DNA of 64,000 bases, taken from assembly GCF_900114785.1 (NCBI RefSeq), contig NZ_FOUG01000018.1, positions 1 through 64,000 of the forward strand, given 5' to 3'. This DNA is from Variovorax sp. OV329 (GTDB lineage Bacteria; Pseudomonadota; Gammaproteobacteria; Burkholderiales; Burkholderiaceae_C). A program made the translations under genes and the position numbers. The stretch's first letter is position 1. The number at the start of each line of letters is the position of its first letter. Below the pieces are notes generated by a model that was given only the letters and a program-made list of their open reading frames with translations, had not been told where the DNA came from and ran no database searches. Below, in pieces: positions 7,936-17,078 of this stretch.

Positions 7936-10900
7936 TCAGTGCGCAGGCCGGCTGCTGTTGCCGGGCCTGATCTTGAACCAGATGGAATACATGGCGGGCA
8001 GGAATACCAGCGTCAGGACCGTCCCCGCGAGAGTGCCGCCGATCAGCGTGTACGCGAGCGCCCCCCAGAACACCGAATGGGTCAGCGGGATGAAGGCGAG
8101 GATGGCCGCCATCGCTGTCAGGATCACCGGCCGGGCACGCTGCACGGTGGCCTCGACGACCGCATGAAAGGGGTCCAGTCCCGCCTGTTCGTTGTGGTGG
8201 ATCTGCCCAATCAGGATCAGGGTGTTGCGCATCAGGATGCCCGACAGAGCAATCAGTCCGACCAGCGCGTTGATGCCGAAAGGCTGTCGGAAAAGAATCA
8301 GCGTCGGCACGACGCCGATCAACCCCAGCGGGCTGGTGAGAAAGACCATGACCATCGCGGAGATCGAGCGCACCTGAAAGATGATGATGAGCAGCGTCAC
8401 CGCCAGCATGATCGGGAACAGCGGCAACATGGCTTTGGTCGCCTTGCCCGATTCCTCGACGGAGCCGGCCTCTTCGATGCGGTAGCCGTCCGGCAGCTTG
8501 TCCACGACGGGCCGCAGCCGCTGCGTGATGGCGGCCGACACGTCCGGTGGCTGCAGGCCATCGGCGATGTCGCCCTGCACGGTGATAGTCGGCATGCGGT
8601 CGCGCCGGCGCATGATCGGCTCTTCCATGCGCACCTCGACCTCGCCCACCTGCGACAGCGGGATGCGTTGCCCGTTGGTGCCTGACAGCGTGAAGTCCGC
8701 GATCCTCGCCGGGTCGAGCCGGATGGCGCCTGCCGAACGGGCCACCACCTGCACTGTGCGGATGTCCTCGCGCACCGCGGTGACGGGCACGCCGCTCAGA
8801 AAGAATTGCAGTTGCTGCGCCACTGCGCTGGAAGTCAGTCCCATGGCCTGCAACCGGTCCTGGTTCAAATTGAAGTGCAGGGTAGGCGTGCGCGTTCCCC
8901 AGTCGGTGCTGACCGTGCGCATCATCGGACTCCCATCCATGACCTGCCGAACCTCGGTCGCGATCTTGCGCAGCTCGTCCGCGTCCGGCCCCGTGACCCG
9001 GTAGGCGACCGGGAACGGCGAGTACGGGCCGAACACGAGTTGCGTGACGCGTACGCGCGCCTCGGAGGCCAGGCCATCGGCGATCGCCTGGCGCAGCCGA
9101 TGCTTTAGCGCCTCGCGCTCTTCCTGGCTGCCGGTGCGGACCACGATCTTGGCAAACGAGGGATCGGGCAACTCGGGGCCCATCGCGAAGTAGAAGCGCG
9201 GCGCGCCCTGCCCGATGTAGGCCGTGACGATCTCCGCCTCTTGCTGCTTGGCCAGCCAAGCCTCCACCGTTGCCGCGGCGCCGCTGGTCTGCACGATCGA
9301 GGTGCCATAGGGCATCTGCACCTCGACCAGAACTTCGGGGCGGTCGGAGATCGGGAAGAACTGCTTCTTGACCACGCCCATGCCCAGAATGGCCGCAACG
9401 AACAGGCCGATCACCGCGCCGGCCACCAACCACTTGCGCGCGACGACGCGCGCAAGCACCTGGCGCAAGCTGTTGTAGCGCGGCGTGTCGTAGATCGCGG
9501 CGTGGCCGCCTTCAACCTTCTTGAAGTCAGGCAGCAGCTTGACACCCAGGTAGGGCGTGAAGACCACCGCGACCACCCAGGACGCGATCAGCGCAATGCC
9601 GACGATCCAGAACATGTTGCTCGTGTATTCGCCCGCGGTGGACGGCGCGAAGCCATTGGGCATGAAGCCCACGGCGGTGACCAGCGTGCCCGAGAGCATT
9701 GGCGCTGCCGTATGGCTCCAAGCGTAGGCCGAGGCGGCCACGCGACCGTAGCCCTCCTCCATCTTCACCACCATCATTTCGATGGCGATGATGGCGTCGT
9801 CCACTAAGAGGCCCAGCGCCAGGATCAGCGAGCCCAGCGTGATGCGGTCGAAGTTCTTGCCGGTCGCGGCCATCACGACGAAGACCACCGCCAGGGTTAG
9901 CGGCACGGCGGCAGCGACCACGAGGCCCGCGCGCCAGCCCATGCTCAGGAAACTCACCAGCATGACCACCAGCAGTGCGGCAAAGAACTTGACCATGAAC
10001 TCATCGACCGCGGCACTGATATTGACGGACTGGTCTGTGACCTTGGTCAAGCTCATGCCCAGGGGCTGCTCGGCATTGACCGCGGCGACCTCGTGATCCA
10101 GTGCCTTGCCCAGGTCGAGCCCATTCCAGCCTTCCCGCATGACGACGCCCAGCAGGAGGGTCGGCTCGCCGCCGTTGCGGACCATGAAAGTCGCCGGGTC
10201 TTCGTAGCCACGCTTGACGGTGGCAATGTCCGACAGCTTGAGGGTGCTGCCCTGCGCCACCACCGGCGTGTCGCGAATCTTCTGCAGTCCATCGAAGGCG
10301 CCGTCCAAGCGAATGAACACCTGCGGCCCCTTGGTTTCGACGGAGCCCGCCGGCGTCAGGGCATTCTGGCCGTTGAGCGCGCCGAACACGTCCTGTGGGC
10401 TGATGCCCAGTGTGGCCAGGCGATCATGCGAGAACTCGACGTGGATGCGTTCGGGCTGGTCGCCGATGATGTTGACCTTCTTTACCCCCGCAACGTGCAG
10501 CAGCCGCTGGCGCAGCGTTTCCGCATCCCGCACCAGCAGGCGCTGCGGCTCGCCCTTGGCCTTGAGCGCGAACAGCGCAAAGGTGACGTCTGCGTACTCG
10601 TCGTTGACCATCGGGCCGATCACGCCGGATGGGAGATTGCCTGCCTCGTCGCTGACCTTCTTGCGGGCCTGGTAGAACTGCTCCTGCACCTGCGAAGGTG
10701 GCGTGCTGTCAAGCAGGGTCAGGGTCGTGAACGCGAGGCCCGGTCTTGTGTAGGTCTCGACACGGTCGTACCAGCGCAACTCCTGCATGCGCTTTTCAAT
10801 CTTCTCGGCCACCTGGTCCTGCATTTCCCGCGCGGTCGCCCCGGGCCAGGCGGTAATGATGGTCATCACCTTGACCGTGAAGGCCGGGTCTTCCGCCCTG

Positions 10901-11013
10901 CCCAGCTTGAAAAATGAAACGAGCCCGGCCATCGAGATCAGGCAGATCAGGAACAAGGTGATTGAGCGCTCTCGTACCGCGAGCGCCGACAGGTTGAAAC
11001 GCCCTTCGCTCAC
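7936..11013 (-). CDS. RND efflux transporter permease (inner-membrane pump)
   Basis: The 1025-residue protein is full length for a hydrophobe/amphiphile RND pump. It has a first membrane helix near residues 15-35, a large periplasmic loop, a helix cluster with the proton-relay aspartates in LGLLVDDAIIAIEMMV, a second large periplasmic loop and a second helix cluster ending in LTLVFLPAMYSIW. It exports drugs or toxic hydrophobic compounds using the proton gradient, with the adaptor encoded upstream. Its start overlaps the adaptor stop by four bases (ATGA). The outer-membrane partner lies across the divergent TetR gene. Confidence 0.93.
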   Translation of the reverse strand: MSEGRFNLSALAVRERSITLFLICLISMAGLVSFFKLGRAEDPAFTVKVMTIITAWPGATAREMQDQVAEKIEKRMQELRWYDRVETYTRPGLAFTTLTLLDSTPPSQVQEQFYQARKKVSDEAGNLPSGVIGPMVNDEYADVTFALFALKAKGEPQRLLVRDAETLRQRLLHVAGVKKVNIIGDQPERIHVEFSHDRLATLGISPQDVFGALNGQNALTPAGSVETKGPQVFIRLDGAFDGLQKIRDTPVVAQGSTLKLSDIATVKRGYEDPATFMVRNGGEPTLLLGVVMREGWNGLDLGKALDHEVAAVNAEQPLGMSLTKVTDQSVNISAAVDEFMVKFFAALLVVMLVSFLSMGWRAGLVVAAAVPLTLAVVFVVMAATGKNFDRITLGSLILALGLLVDDAIIAIEMMVVKMEEGYGRVAASAYAWSHTAAPMLSGTLVTAVGFMPNGFAPSTAGEYTSNMFWIVGIALIASWVVAVVFTPYLGVKLLPDFKKVEGGHAAIYDTPRYNSLRQVLARVVARKWLVAGAVIGLFVAAILGMGVVKKQFFPISDRPEVLVEVQMPYGTSIVQTSGAAATVEAWLAKQQEAEIVTAYIGQGAPRFYFAMGPELPDPSFAKIVVRTGSQEEREALKHRLRQAIADGLASEARVRVTQLVFGPYSPFPVAYRVTGPDADELRKIATEVRQVMDGSPMMRTVSTDWGTRTPTLHFNLNQDRLQAMGLTSSAVAQQLQFFLSGVPVTAVREDIRTVQVVARSAGAIRLDPARIADFTLSGTNGQRIPLSQVGEVEVRMEEPIMRRRDRMPTITVQGDIADGLQPPDVSAAITQRLRPVVDKLPDGYRIEEAGSVEESGKATKAMLPLFPIMLAVTLLIIIFQVRSISAMVMVFLTSPLGLIGVVPTLILFRQPFGINALVGLIALSGILMRNTLILIGQIHHNEQAGLDPFHAVVEATVQRARPVILTAMAAILAFIPLTHSVFWGALAYTLIGGTLAGTVLTLVFLPAMYSIWFKIRPGNSSRPAH

Positions 11014-12125
11014 GGACGAACCCCAGCAGCCTCGACCGTGGTAGCCTGGCCGGCCACCCGCACCTGCACGCCTTCTTGCAGCAGGTGTGCGCCTAGTGCG
11101 GCAATCCGGTCTCCTTGCTTGAGCTGGCCCGCGATGCGCGCGCTGTCGTCATCCAGGTGCTGCACCGTCACCGGCCGCCAGTGAACCTTCGCCGGCTCGC
11201 CGCTGATGACCCACACCCCCGGCCCCTTGCCCGCGTCGAACAGGGATCCGATGGGCACCTGCAAGCCACCCTGGCCGGACGATTGATCATCCGGAATCCG
11301 GATGGTGACCGTGGTACCCAACGGCGCATCGGCCAGTCCGCCTTCCAGCACATATCGCGCCTCGAAGGTGCGGGTCTGTCGATCCGCCGCATCCGAAAGC
11401 TGCCGGAGTTTGGCCGGAACGGCCACGCCCTCTCTGCCGAAGAGCGTGGCCTGTGCGGCGGAACCGACCGATGGGCGCAACGTTTCCGGCAGTTGGATCG
11501 CGGCTTCGCGGCGGCCGGCGTGGGCCACGCGCACCACGACCTGCCCGGCGTTCACGACCTGGCCCGGCTCGACCAGCGTTTCCAGGACGACGCCGTCGGC
11601 ATCGGCCACCAACTCGGTATAGCGGTTCGCGTTGCGCGCGACTTCGGCCTGCGCCTCGGCAGCACTCTGCTGGGCCTTGGCTGCGTCTGCCGCAGCCTTC
11701 ACCTGGTCGTAGGCCGAGGCCGAGATCGCGCCGGTTCCGCGCAGATCGCGGTAGCGGGCTTCGTCCTCCGCCGTCTGCTGCGCCCTCGCCCGCGCAGCGG
11801 CGACCGCCTCCTGCTGCGCGCGCGCAGCAAGCTTCAGATCGGCGGGGTCGACACGCATGAGGGTCTGGCCGCGCTTGACGGCCTGCCCCGCATCGACGAG
11901 CCGCTCCAGCACCTTGCCGGAGATGCGGAAGCCCAGATCGCTTTGGACGCGAGCGGCTACGGTCCCGGTGAAGGAACGTGACGCGGGAATTGCCTCCTGG
12001 ACGATGGCGGCACGCACCAGCGGCGCTTCGGTGCGCGGATCGGATGACGGTTTTTCGCCGCAAGCAACCAACGCAAATGGCAATACACAGAGGACTGTCG
12101 ATGTAACCAGGCGGCGCCGAAGCAT
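11010..12125 (-). CDS. RND efflux periplasmic adaptor (membrane fusion protein), lipoprotein
   Basis: The 371-residue protein starts with a lipoprotein signal (lipobox LVAC). It has the barrel-sandwich, coiled-coil and beta-barrel order of MFP adaptors: GFRISGKVLERLVDAGQ begins the lipoyl half, an Ala/Gln-rich hairpin lies near residues 95-160, and VLETLVEPGQVV closes the lipoyl half. It bridges the RND pump and outer-membrane channel. It is the first gene of the leftward adaptor-permease-SDR operon, downstream of the TetR gene on the same strand. Confidence 0.92.
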   Translation of the reverse strand: MLRRRLVTSTVLCVLPFALVACGEKPSSDPRTEAPLVRAAIVQEAIPASRSFTGTVAARVQSDLGFRISGKVLERLVDAGQAVKRGQTLMRVDPADLKLAARAQQEAVAAARARAQQTAEDEARYRDLRGTGAISASAYDQVKAAADAAKAQQSAAEAQAEVARNANRYTELVADADGVVLETLVEPGQVVNAGQVVVRVAHAGRREAAIQLPETLRPSVGSAAQATLFGREGVAVPAKLRQLSDAADRQTRTFEARYVLEGGLADAPLGTTVTIRIPDDQSSGQGGLQVPIGSLFDAGKGPGVWVISGEPAKVHWRPVTVQHLDDDSARIAGQLKQGDRIAALGAHLLQEGVQVRVAGQATTVEAAGVRP

Positions 12126-12169
12126 GAATGACCCGTTGACTAAGTGAGCAGGGCCTCCATGTTGATACT

Positions 12170-12186
12170 AGTGACCATATTAGTCA
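12170..12186. promoter_or_regulatory. Possible TetR half-site pair upstream of the efflux operon
   Basis: Between the TetR gene and the adaptor gene lies AGTGACCATATTAGTCA, whose TGAC...GTCA arms repeat the half-site seen upstream of the outer-membrane factor. It overlaps a TTGACT that could be the -35 of the adaptor promoter. Binding by the adjacent TetR protein is inferred. Confidence 0.35.
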
Positions 12187-12209
12187 AGCGTCACCGATAA
12201 AATCCGGTC

Positions 12210-12827
12210 TCAGGGAGAAAGGCTGCGCAGCACCAGGCTCGAGAGTTGGGCCGGCGCCTCGTCGGTGTAATCGAAGCTGTGCTGCAGGAGCAGCGGATTG
12301 ACGTAAGGGTGCAGGACCAAGTAGATGGCTCTCGCCGCCTCGTCGAGCGGCGTCTTGCGCTCGAACTCCCCGGTCTCTCGCCCCTCGCGCAGGATCTCGT
12401 GCAGCAATTGCCGGATGCGCTCCTCATGCGTGAGCACTGCCTGCCAGCGTTCGGTGACGGCCGAAGTCGCAATTTCGTACAGCTTCCGATCCTCGGAGAA
12501 CAGGCGAAGGCTCTCCTCGACAACCGCCTTGAACATCCGGCGCAGCTTCTCGGGGGGGCGGTCGACGCCGTCGACGGCCGCTCGTACCTGGGCTTCGATG
12601 TCCCGCAGGCAGTTGGCGCAGATCATTTCGCCGATGGCCTGCTTGGATTCGAAGAACTTGTAGATGTAGGCCTTGGAAAACCCGATGGCCTTGGCCAGGT
12701 CGGAGACGGTCGTCTTTTCGTAGCCGTAGCGGCTGAAGTGCTCAGTTGCTGCGGCAACGATCTGGTCTCGCACCTCGTGATCGGCCGGTCCGCGGGCCGA
12801 GACGGTGGTGGTGATTGCTTTGCTCAT
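12210..12827 (-). CDS. TetR/AcrR-family transcriptional repressor of the efflux system
   Basis: This 205-residue regulator has an N-terminal helix-turn-helix (TTVSDLAKAIGFSKAYIYKFFESK) and a helical ligand-binding C-terminus. I start at 12827 (MSKAITTT); an upstream start would add nine residues lacking family character. Its position between the adaptor-permease operon and the divergent outer-membrane factor, with AGTGAC/GTCACT half-sites on both flanks, suggests that it represses all three parts of the pump and itself. Confidence 0.9.
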   Translation of the reverse strand: MSKAITTTVSARGPADHEVRDQIVAAATEHFSRYGYEKTTVSDLAKAIGFSKAYIYKFFESKQAIGEMICANCLRDIEAQVRAAVDGVDRPPEKLRRMFKAVVEESLRLFSEDRKLYEIATSAVTERWQAVLTHEERIRQLLHEILREGRETGEFERKTPLDEAARAIYLVLHPYVNPLLLQHSFDYTDEAPAQLSSLVLRSLSP

Positions 12828-12865
12828 GGCTCGACAGCTTACCGTCACAGTCACAAATCAACAAC

Positions 12866-12893
12866 AAGTGACCAATCCGTATTATAGTCACTT
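12866..12893. promoter_or_regulatory. Inverted repeat AAGTGAC/GTCACTT over a TATTAT -10 box
   Basis: Seven-base perfect arms AAGTGAC (12866-12872) and GTCACTT (12887-12893) flank TATTAT at 12880-12885, a good -10 hexamer for the outer-membrane factor gene starting at 12924. A repressor bound here would block that promoter. Another GTCAC lies upstream at 12850-12854. Confidence 0.55.
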
Positions 12894-12923
12894 CTAGAAG
12901 ATCCTTTGCTCTGGAAGAACGCC

Positions 12924-14399
12924 ATGTCCCAACGCATCCTTGCCATGTTCGTCGTTGCCAGCCTTTCGGCGGGCTGCGCCGTCGGTCCCGACTATGTCCG
13001 ACCTGACACGCCTATGCCCGCAACGTACCTGGGCCAAGCCGCGCTGGATCAACGCCATGCCACCGCCAGCGCCGACCTCCTGGCATGGTGGACGGGGTTC
13101 GGCGACCCGCAACTGACGCGGTTCGTGACGCTCGCGCTGGTGCAAAACCTCGATCTCGCGCAGGCGTCCGCGCGCATCTCCCAATCGCGCGCGGGACTCG
13201 GCGCGGCGAACGCCGCGCTGCTGCCTTCCGGCAACATCAGCGCCCAGGCAGCCAGGGCCTATCAGTCGATCGAAACCCAGCTGGGACAGGTCCTGAACTC
13301 GACGCCAGGTTTCGATCGCTACGGGAATGCCTACGAGGCCAATCTCGGCACGAGCTGGGAGCTGGACATCTTCGGTGGCCTGCGCCGTGGGCGCGAAGCG
13401 GCGATTGCCGAATACCAGGCCTCGGAGGCAGGCGCGGCCGCGACTCGGTTGGCAGTGGCGGCACAGACCGCCGACATCTATGTCAGCGTGCGTGGATTGC
13501 AGACCCGTCTCGACGTCGCACGCGGGCAGCTACGAACACAGCAGCAGTTGCTCTCAACCGTCAACCTCCTTTATGGCAAGGGGCTGGCAGCCGAACTCCA
13601 GGTGCGGCAGGTCGAAGGGGCGCTCGCCCAGGTCGGGGCGTCCGTCCCGGTCCTCGAGGCAGGTCTGGAGGCGGCCATGAACGCGCTGGATGTGATGCTG
13701 GGCTCTCTCCCGGGCACACACCGAGCGGAATTGACCGATGCCGGCGCGATCCCCGTCGCCCCGCAGATCACAGACGCGGGGTCCCCGGGCGAGTTGCTCC
13801 AGCGCCGGCCCGATCTGATCGCAGCCGAGCGCCGACTCGCCGCATCGAACGCCCGGATTGGCGTAGCCATGGCCGAGTACTACCCCAAGCTCTCGCTCGG
13901 TGGACTGATCGGCAGCGCGACATCGGTGTCCGGCGGCAACCTGTTCACCAGCGGTGCGAGCCAGGGCACCGGGGTGCTGGGCCTGCGCTGGCGTCTATTC
14001 GATTTCGGCCGCATCGACGCGCAGATCGACCAGGCCAGGGGCCAGGAGGTCGAGATGCTGGCCGCCTATCGGCAGGCTGTGCTGCGAGCAACCGAGGACG
14101 TGGAAAACGCCTTCTCGGCCCTGGTCAAGCGCGAGGAACAGGCCGAGCTGCTCGCGCAGGGAGTGGATTCGCTCAGTCGCGCGCGAGGCGCTTCGTTTGC
14201 CGCATACCAAAAAGGTGTGGTCAGCCTGATCGAAGTACTGCAAGCAGACGAAAACCTGCTGCGTGCCTCCGATGCGCGAGCACAAGCGCAAACCGCGTCA
14301 GCACATGCCGCGATCATCGCCTTCAAGGCACTGGGCGGGGGTTGGCAACCGGACCGGCAATCTACTGCGGAGGCATTTCGAATTGCCAACCATCTCTGA
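12924..14399 (+). CDS. NodT-family outer-membrane factor of the RND efflux system
   Basis: The 491-residue protein begins with a lipoprotein signal whose lipid-bearing cysteine is in SAGCAVGPDY, the classic NodT/OprM start. It shows the duplicated outer-membrane efflux protein repeat, with the first half around LAWWTGFGDPQL and the second around LLQRRPDLIAAERRLAASNARIG. It forms the trimeric outer-membrane channel for the pump encoded on the other strand. Start 12924 was chosen because it gives the signal peptide directly. Confidence 0.92.
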   Translation: MSQRILAMFVVASLSAGCAVGPDYVRPDTPMPATYLGQAALDQRHATASADLLAWWTGFGDPQLTRFVTLALVQNLDLAQASARISQSRAGLGAANAALLPSGNISAQAARAYQSIETQLGQVLNSTPGFDRYGNAYEANLGTSWELDIFGGLRRGREAAIAEYQASEAGAAATRLAVAAQTADIYVSVRGLQTRLDVARGQLRTQQQLLSTVNLLYGKGLAAELQVRQVEGALAQVGASVPVLEAGLEAAMNALDVMLGSLPGTHRAELTDAGAIPVAPQITDAGSPGELLQRRPDLIAAERRLAASNARIGVAMAEYYPKLSLGGLIGSATSVSGGNLFTSGASQGTGVLGLRWRLFDFGRIDAQIDQARGQEVEMLAAYRQAVLRATEDVENAFSALVKREEQAELLAQGVDSLSRARGASFAAYQKGVVSLIEVLQADENLLRASDARAQAQTASAHAAIIAFKALGGGWQPDRQSTAEAFRIANHL

Positions 14400-15035
14400 G
14401 CATCAAGGGCTTCGGGATCCGACGCTGTGGCACTTATTGCAGATGTCGTCGAACTTGCGGTTGGCGTGGTTGGGCTCACCCAAGAGTTCACTCAAGAAGT
14501 TGCGAGTATTCCTTGCGCACGCCATACCAGGGCCATTGACAGGCAGGACGAACTTCTCGTCGAGCCTGCTGGTAGGGTGGGCGACCCGACTTCCGTGCCG
14601 TCTTTGGTGACTCCCGAAGTAAATAGCCGGCGGGCTCGCGAGGAGCCCCTCGGCTGCCATCTTCGGCGGCTAAAGCCGGTGCGAAGAACGGCCCGCTTTA
14701 CTAACAGACCACGGCAAGCACACGATCGGGACCGATAGATTTGCAAAGAGTGCGCAGGCCCCAGGTGGCAGAGTTCGTGCGATGACTGCATTGGTCGCAA
14801 AGACCAGCCCTTCAGGCTCATCCGCGTGTACGACAGCAAAGGGCGCCGAGCCGTCGTCCGCGCCAACACGAGGCGCTCGTTCACAACTCCGACCACTAGC
14901 GCCGATGCGCTCAGCAACCTTGACCAGTTCGGCCAAGCCAAGGATCGCACTTGATGCACGGTGCCTGTCGATGCTGGAAGCGGTGCGCTAAACAACCACG
15001 GCTCCCCACACGCGCGGCGACCTCGCCCGTGCATC
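14400..15035. other. Gene-poor stretch, possibly containing decayed sequence
   Basis: No convincing gene is present in these 636 bases, although several short frames exist. One forward frame around 14760-14955 reads FRLIRVYDSKGRRAVVRAN, with the texture of a small real protein but no good start. A GGGCTC/GAGCCC hairpin lies at 14632-14648. Composition is less GC-biased than the flanking genes, consistent with remnant DNA between the efflux module and the next region. Confidence 0.4.
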
Positions 15036-16046
15036 TCACGCGCCGACCAGTAGCCGTAGTTCTCCCCGCAAGAGTCCCAGCATCGTCCTCAGCATCAGCC
15101 AGAGCACGACCAGGGTCGTGACGCCCAGGAGCATCAGCGCAATGCCCTCGTTGACGCGGTTCGGTCGCAGCGCTGCAAAGTGCAGCGATGCGACCGTCGC
15201 GGCCGCCAGCGGAAAGCTCACTGCCCACCAGGACACCCTGAACGGGCAGCAGCGCGGCAGGTGCGTGAGCAAGGGGGCAAGCACGCACAGCAGCAGCAGG
15301 TCGACCATGAAGAGGGATTGCGAGAACAGGTCGCCGTGTCCGGTGACGACGAGGTAGGCGGACGAGCCGATCGAGAAAGGCGCCGTCAGGATCAGCAGCG
15401 CCGGCAAGGCCTGCTGCGGCGGCGGCAGTTGGAACAGCAGGCGCGAGAACACCAGCGCGAAGACCAGCACCGAGAAGAAGATCCCGATGGCGAAGGCGAA
15501 CATCGCCAGTTCCTGGAGAGGGTCCAGGCCCAGCGCCGGCATGGCGATCGGAAGGTTCAGCGGCCCGCCCACCGGAATGATCCAGGCCGGCAGGGCCAGC
15601 TCGGCCTGCTGGCGCGCGCTCATCCAGCGATACAGCGTGAAGGCCGTGAAGCCCAGGCACGAGACGGCACCCACCGCCCACAGCGTCATCGCGAGCCGCG
15701 GAGCCAGCGGCACGAGCGGAATCGGCAGCAGCATCAGCGCGATCGGTATCAGGCCGAACAGGCTGCCGCTGACCGAGTGGGCGAACTCGGCCCGCACCGC
15801 CTCGGGCGCGGTCAATAGCTTCACCAGGTAGGCGGCCGACATGGCGGCAAAGACCAGCAGCGAGATCGTGGCGAGCAAGGCCGACGGCCAGCCGGGCAGT
15901 CCGAAGTCGTGGTGCGCCAGGTGCCATGCCGCGCCTAGACCGCCGATGCCGGTGGCAGAGCCGAACAGGCCCACGGGCAGGTGTGCCAGCGCGGAGTCCG
16001 GCGACGGCACCTTGCTCGCGACTGCTTCCTTGGTGTGTGCTTCCAT
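15036..16046 (-). CDS. SLAC1/TehA-family anion channel or transporter
   Basis: The 336-residue protein is almost entirely hydrophobic with about ten membrane helices, matching the SLAC1/TehA (voltage-dependent anion channel-like) fold. The first helix carries LPVGLFGSATGIGGLGAAW and a middle segment reads IIPVGGPLNLPIAMPALG, as in this family. Members move sulfite, chloride, nitrate or tellurite-related anions. Its place next to the sulfonate operon makes sulfite export attractive, because desulfonation yields sulfite, but this is inference from position. Confidence 0.8.
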   Translation of the reverse strand: MEAHTKEAVASKVPSPDSALAHLPVGLFGSATGIGGLGAAWHLAHHDFGLPGWPSALLATISLLVFAAMSAAYLVKLLTAPEAVRAEFAHSVSGSLFGLIPIALMLLPIPLVPLAPRLAMTLWAVGAVSCLGFTAFTLYRWMSARQQAELALPAWIIPVGGPLNLPIAMPALGLDPLQELAMFAFAIGIFFSVLVFALVFSRLLFQLPPPQQALPALLILTAPFSIGSSAYLVVTGHGDLFSQSLFMVDLLLLCVLAPLLTHLPRCCPFRVSWWAVSFPLAAATVASLHFAALRPNRVNEGIALMLLGVTTLVVLWLMLRTMLGLLRGELRLLVGA

Positions 16047-16153
16047 CGGGGGCGCCTGCTTTCCGGAATCGGCAATTGCCGCATCTTCCCACGGAGGTTC
16101 CTCACGAACGCTGCCTCGGTTTAGTTAGCTATATGCAAACCAAATCTGCGTCG

Positions 16154-16182
16154 TTCCATTTCCAAGGCGGGCTTTCGACAAT
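16154..16182 (+). promoter_or_regulatory. Predicted promoter of sulfonate operon 1 (site G of the shared set)
   Basis: A -35 TTCCAT (16154-16159, preceded by GTCG), a 17-base spacer and a -10 GACAAT (16177-16182) match the layout of six other operon heads in the region. The -10 box overlaps the ATG at 16181, so translation must start downstream, supporting 16223. This is the weakest -10 of the set. Confidence 0.5.
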
Positions 16183-16222
16183 GGCGCCCTTTGCATGGCC
16201 GCCACGGCCGACCTTGTTCCGA

Positions 16223-17062
16223 ATGACCGCCTCATCCTCTTCACCCGAGTTGCCGCTGCGCATCGCGCACGCGGCGACGGGTCCTGCCGCCTGGGCGGCC
16301 TGGCGCCGCCTGGCACCGCGCCTGGCGGGCTGGCCCTTTCCGCTGGCGGTGCTGCTGCTGTGGTGGCTGGGCGCGCACTTCGAATGGATCGCACCGCAGG
16401 TGCTGCCCTCGCCAGAAGCGGTGCTGGCCACGCTGGTCGACCTGTTCCGCACCGGCGAGATCTGGGGCCACCTGCAGGTGAGCCTTGTCCGCGTGTTCGC
16501 GGGCTTCGGCGTGGGGCTGGCCGCCGGCATGCTGCTGGGCATCGCGATGGGCCTGTGGCCCACCTTCAAGGACTACGTCCATCCCACCTTCAAGGCCTTC
16601 AGCCAGATCCCGGTGCTGGGCTGGCTGCCGCTGCTGATGCTGCTGGTAGGCATCGACGAGGCGCTCAAGATCATCCTGATCGCCAAGGCGGCGCTGGTGC
16701 CGGTGGCGCTCAACACCTACAAGGGCATCGAGGGCGTGCCTACCCGCTACATCGAGGTGGCGCGGGTGCTGCGCTTCACGCGCTGGCAGTTGCTGACCAA
16801 GGTGGTGTTCCCCTCGGCCTTCGGGCCGATCTGGAACGGCGTGCGCTACGGCTTCACGCACGCCTGGCTCTCGCTGGTGGTGGTGGAGCTGCTGGCATCG
16901 AGCGAGGGCATCGGCTTCCTCATCGTCTATGGCCGCCAGCTCTTCCAGCTGGACGTGGTGCTGGCCGCGGTGGTGGTGGTGGGGGCGGTGGGCTTCGTGC
17001 TCGACCGCGCCCTGGCCCGCATCGAAACGCGCCTCACGCGCTGGCGTCGCGCCGGCTTCTAG
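16223..17062 (+). CDS. ABC importer permease, taurine/sulfonate type (operon 1, first permease)
   Basis: This permease of about 279 residues belongs to the SsuC/TauC family with six membrane helices. The cytoplasmic EAA loop lies around EVARVLRFTRWQLLTKVVFPSA. It forms the inner-membrane channel with the next permease and the ATPase. In-frame ATGs at 16133 and 16181 lie before or inside the predicted -10 box, so 16223 is preferred, although no strong ribosome site precedes it. It begins a seven-gene operon of permease, permease, ATPase, binding protein, sulfatase, LLM monooxygenase and a second binding protein. Confidence 0.88.
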   Translation: MTASSSSPELPLRIAHAATGPAAWAAWRRLAPRLAGWPFPLAVLLLWWLGAHFEWIAPQVLPSPEAVLATLVDLFRTGEIWGHLQVSLVRVFAGFGVGLAAGMLLGIAMGLWPTFKDYVHPTFKAFSQIPVLGWLPLLMLLVGIDEALKIILIAKAALVPVALNTYKGIEGVPTRYIEVARVLRFTRWQLLTKVVFPSAFGPIWNGVRYGFTHAWLSLVVVELLASSEGIGFLIVYGRQLFQLDVVLAAVVVVGAVGFVLDRALARIETRLTRWRRAGF

Positions 17063-17078
17063 AACAAGGCTCTCCGAT

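Noticed and set aside
14755..14955. A possible small gene with the texture FRLIRVYDSKGRRAVVRAN
   Set aside because: No start codon with a ribosome site, no upstream continuation and no recognised family. It is kept only as a possible remnant within the gene-poor stretch.
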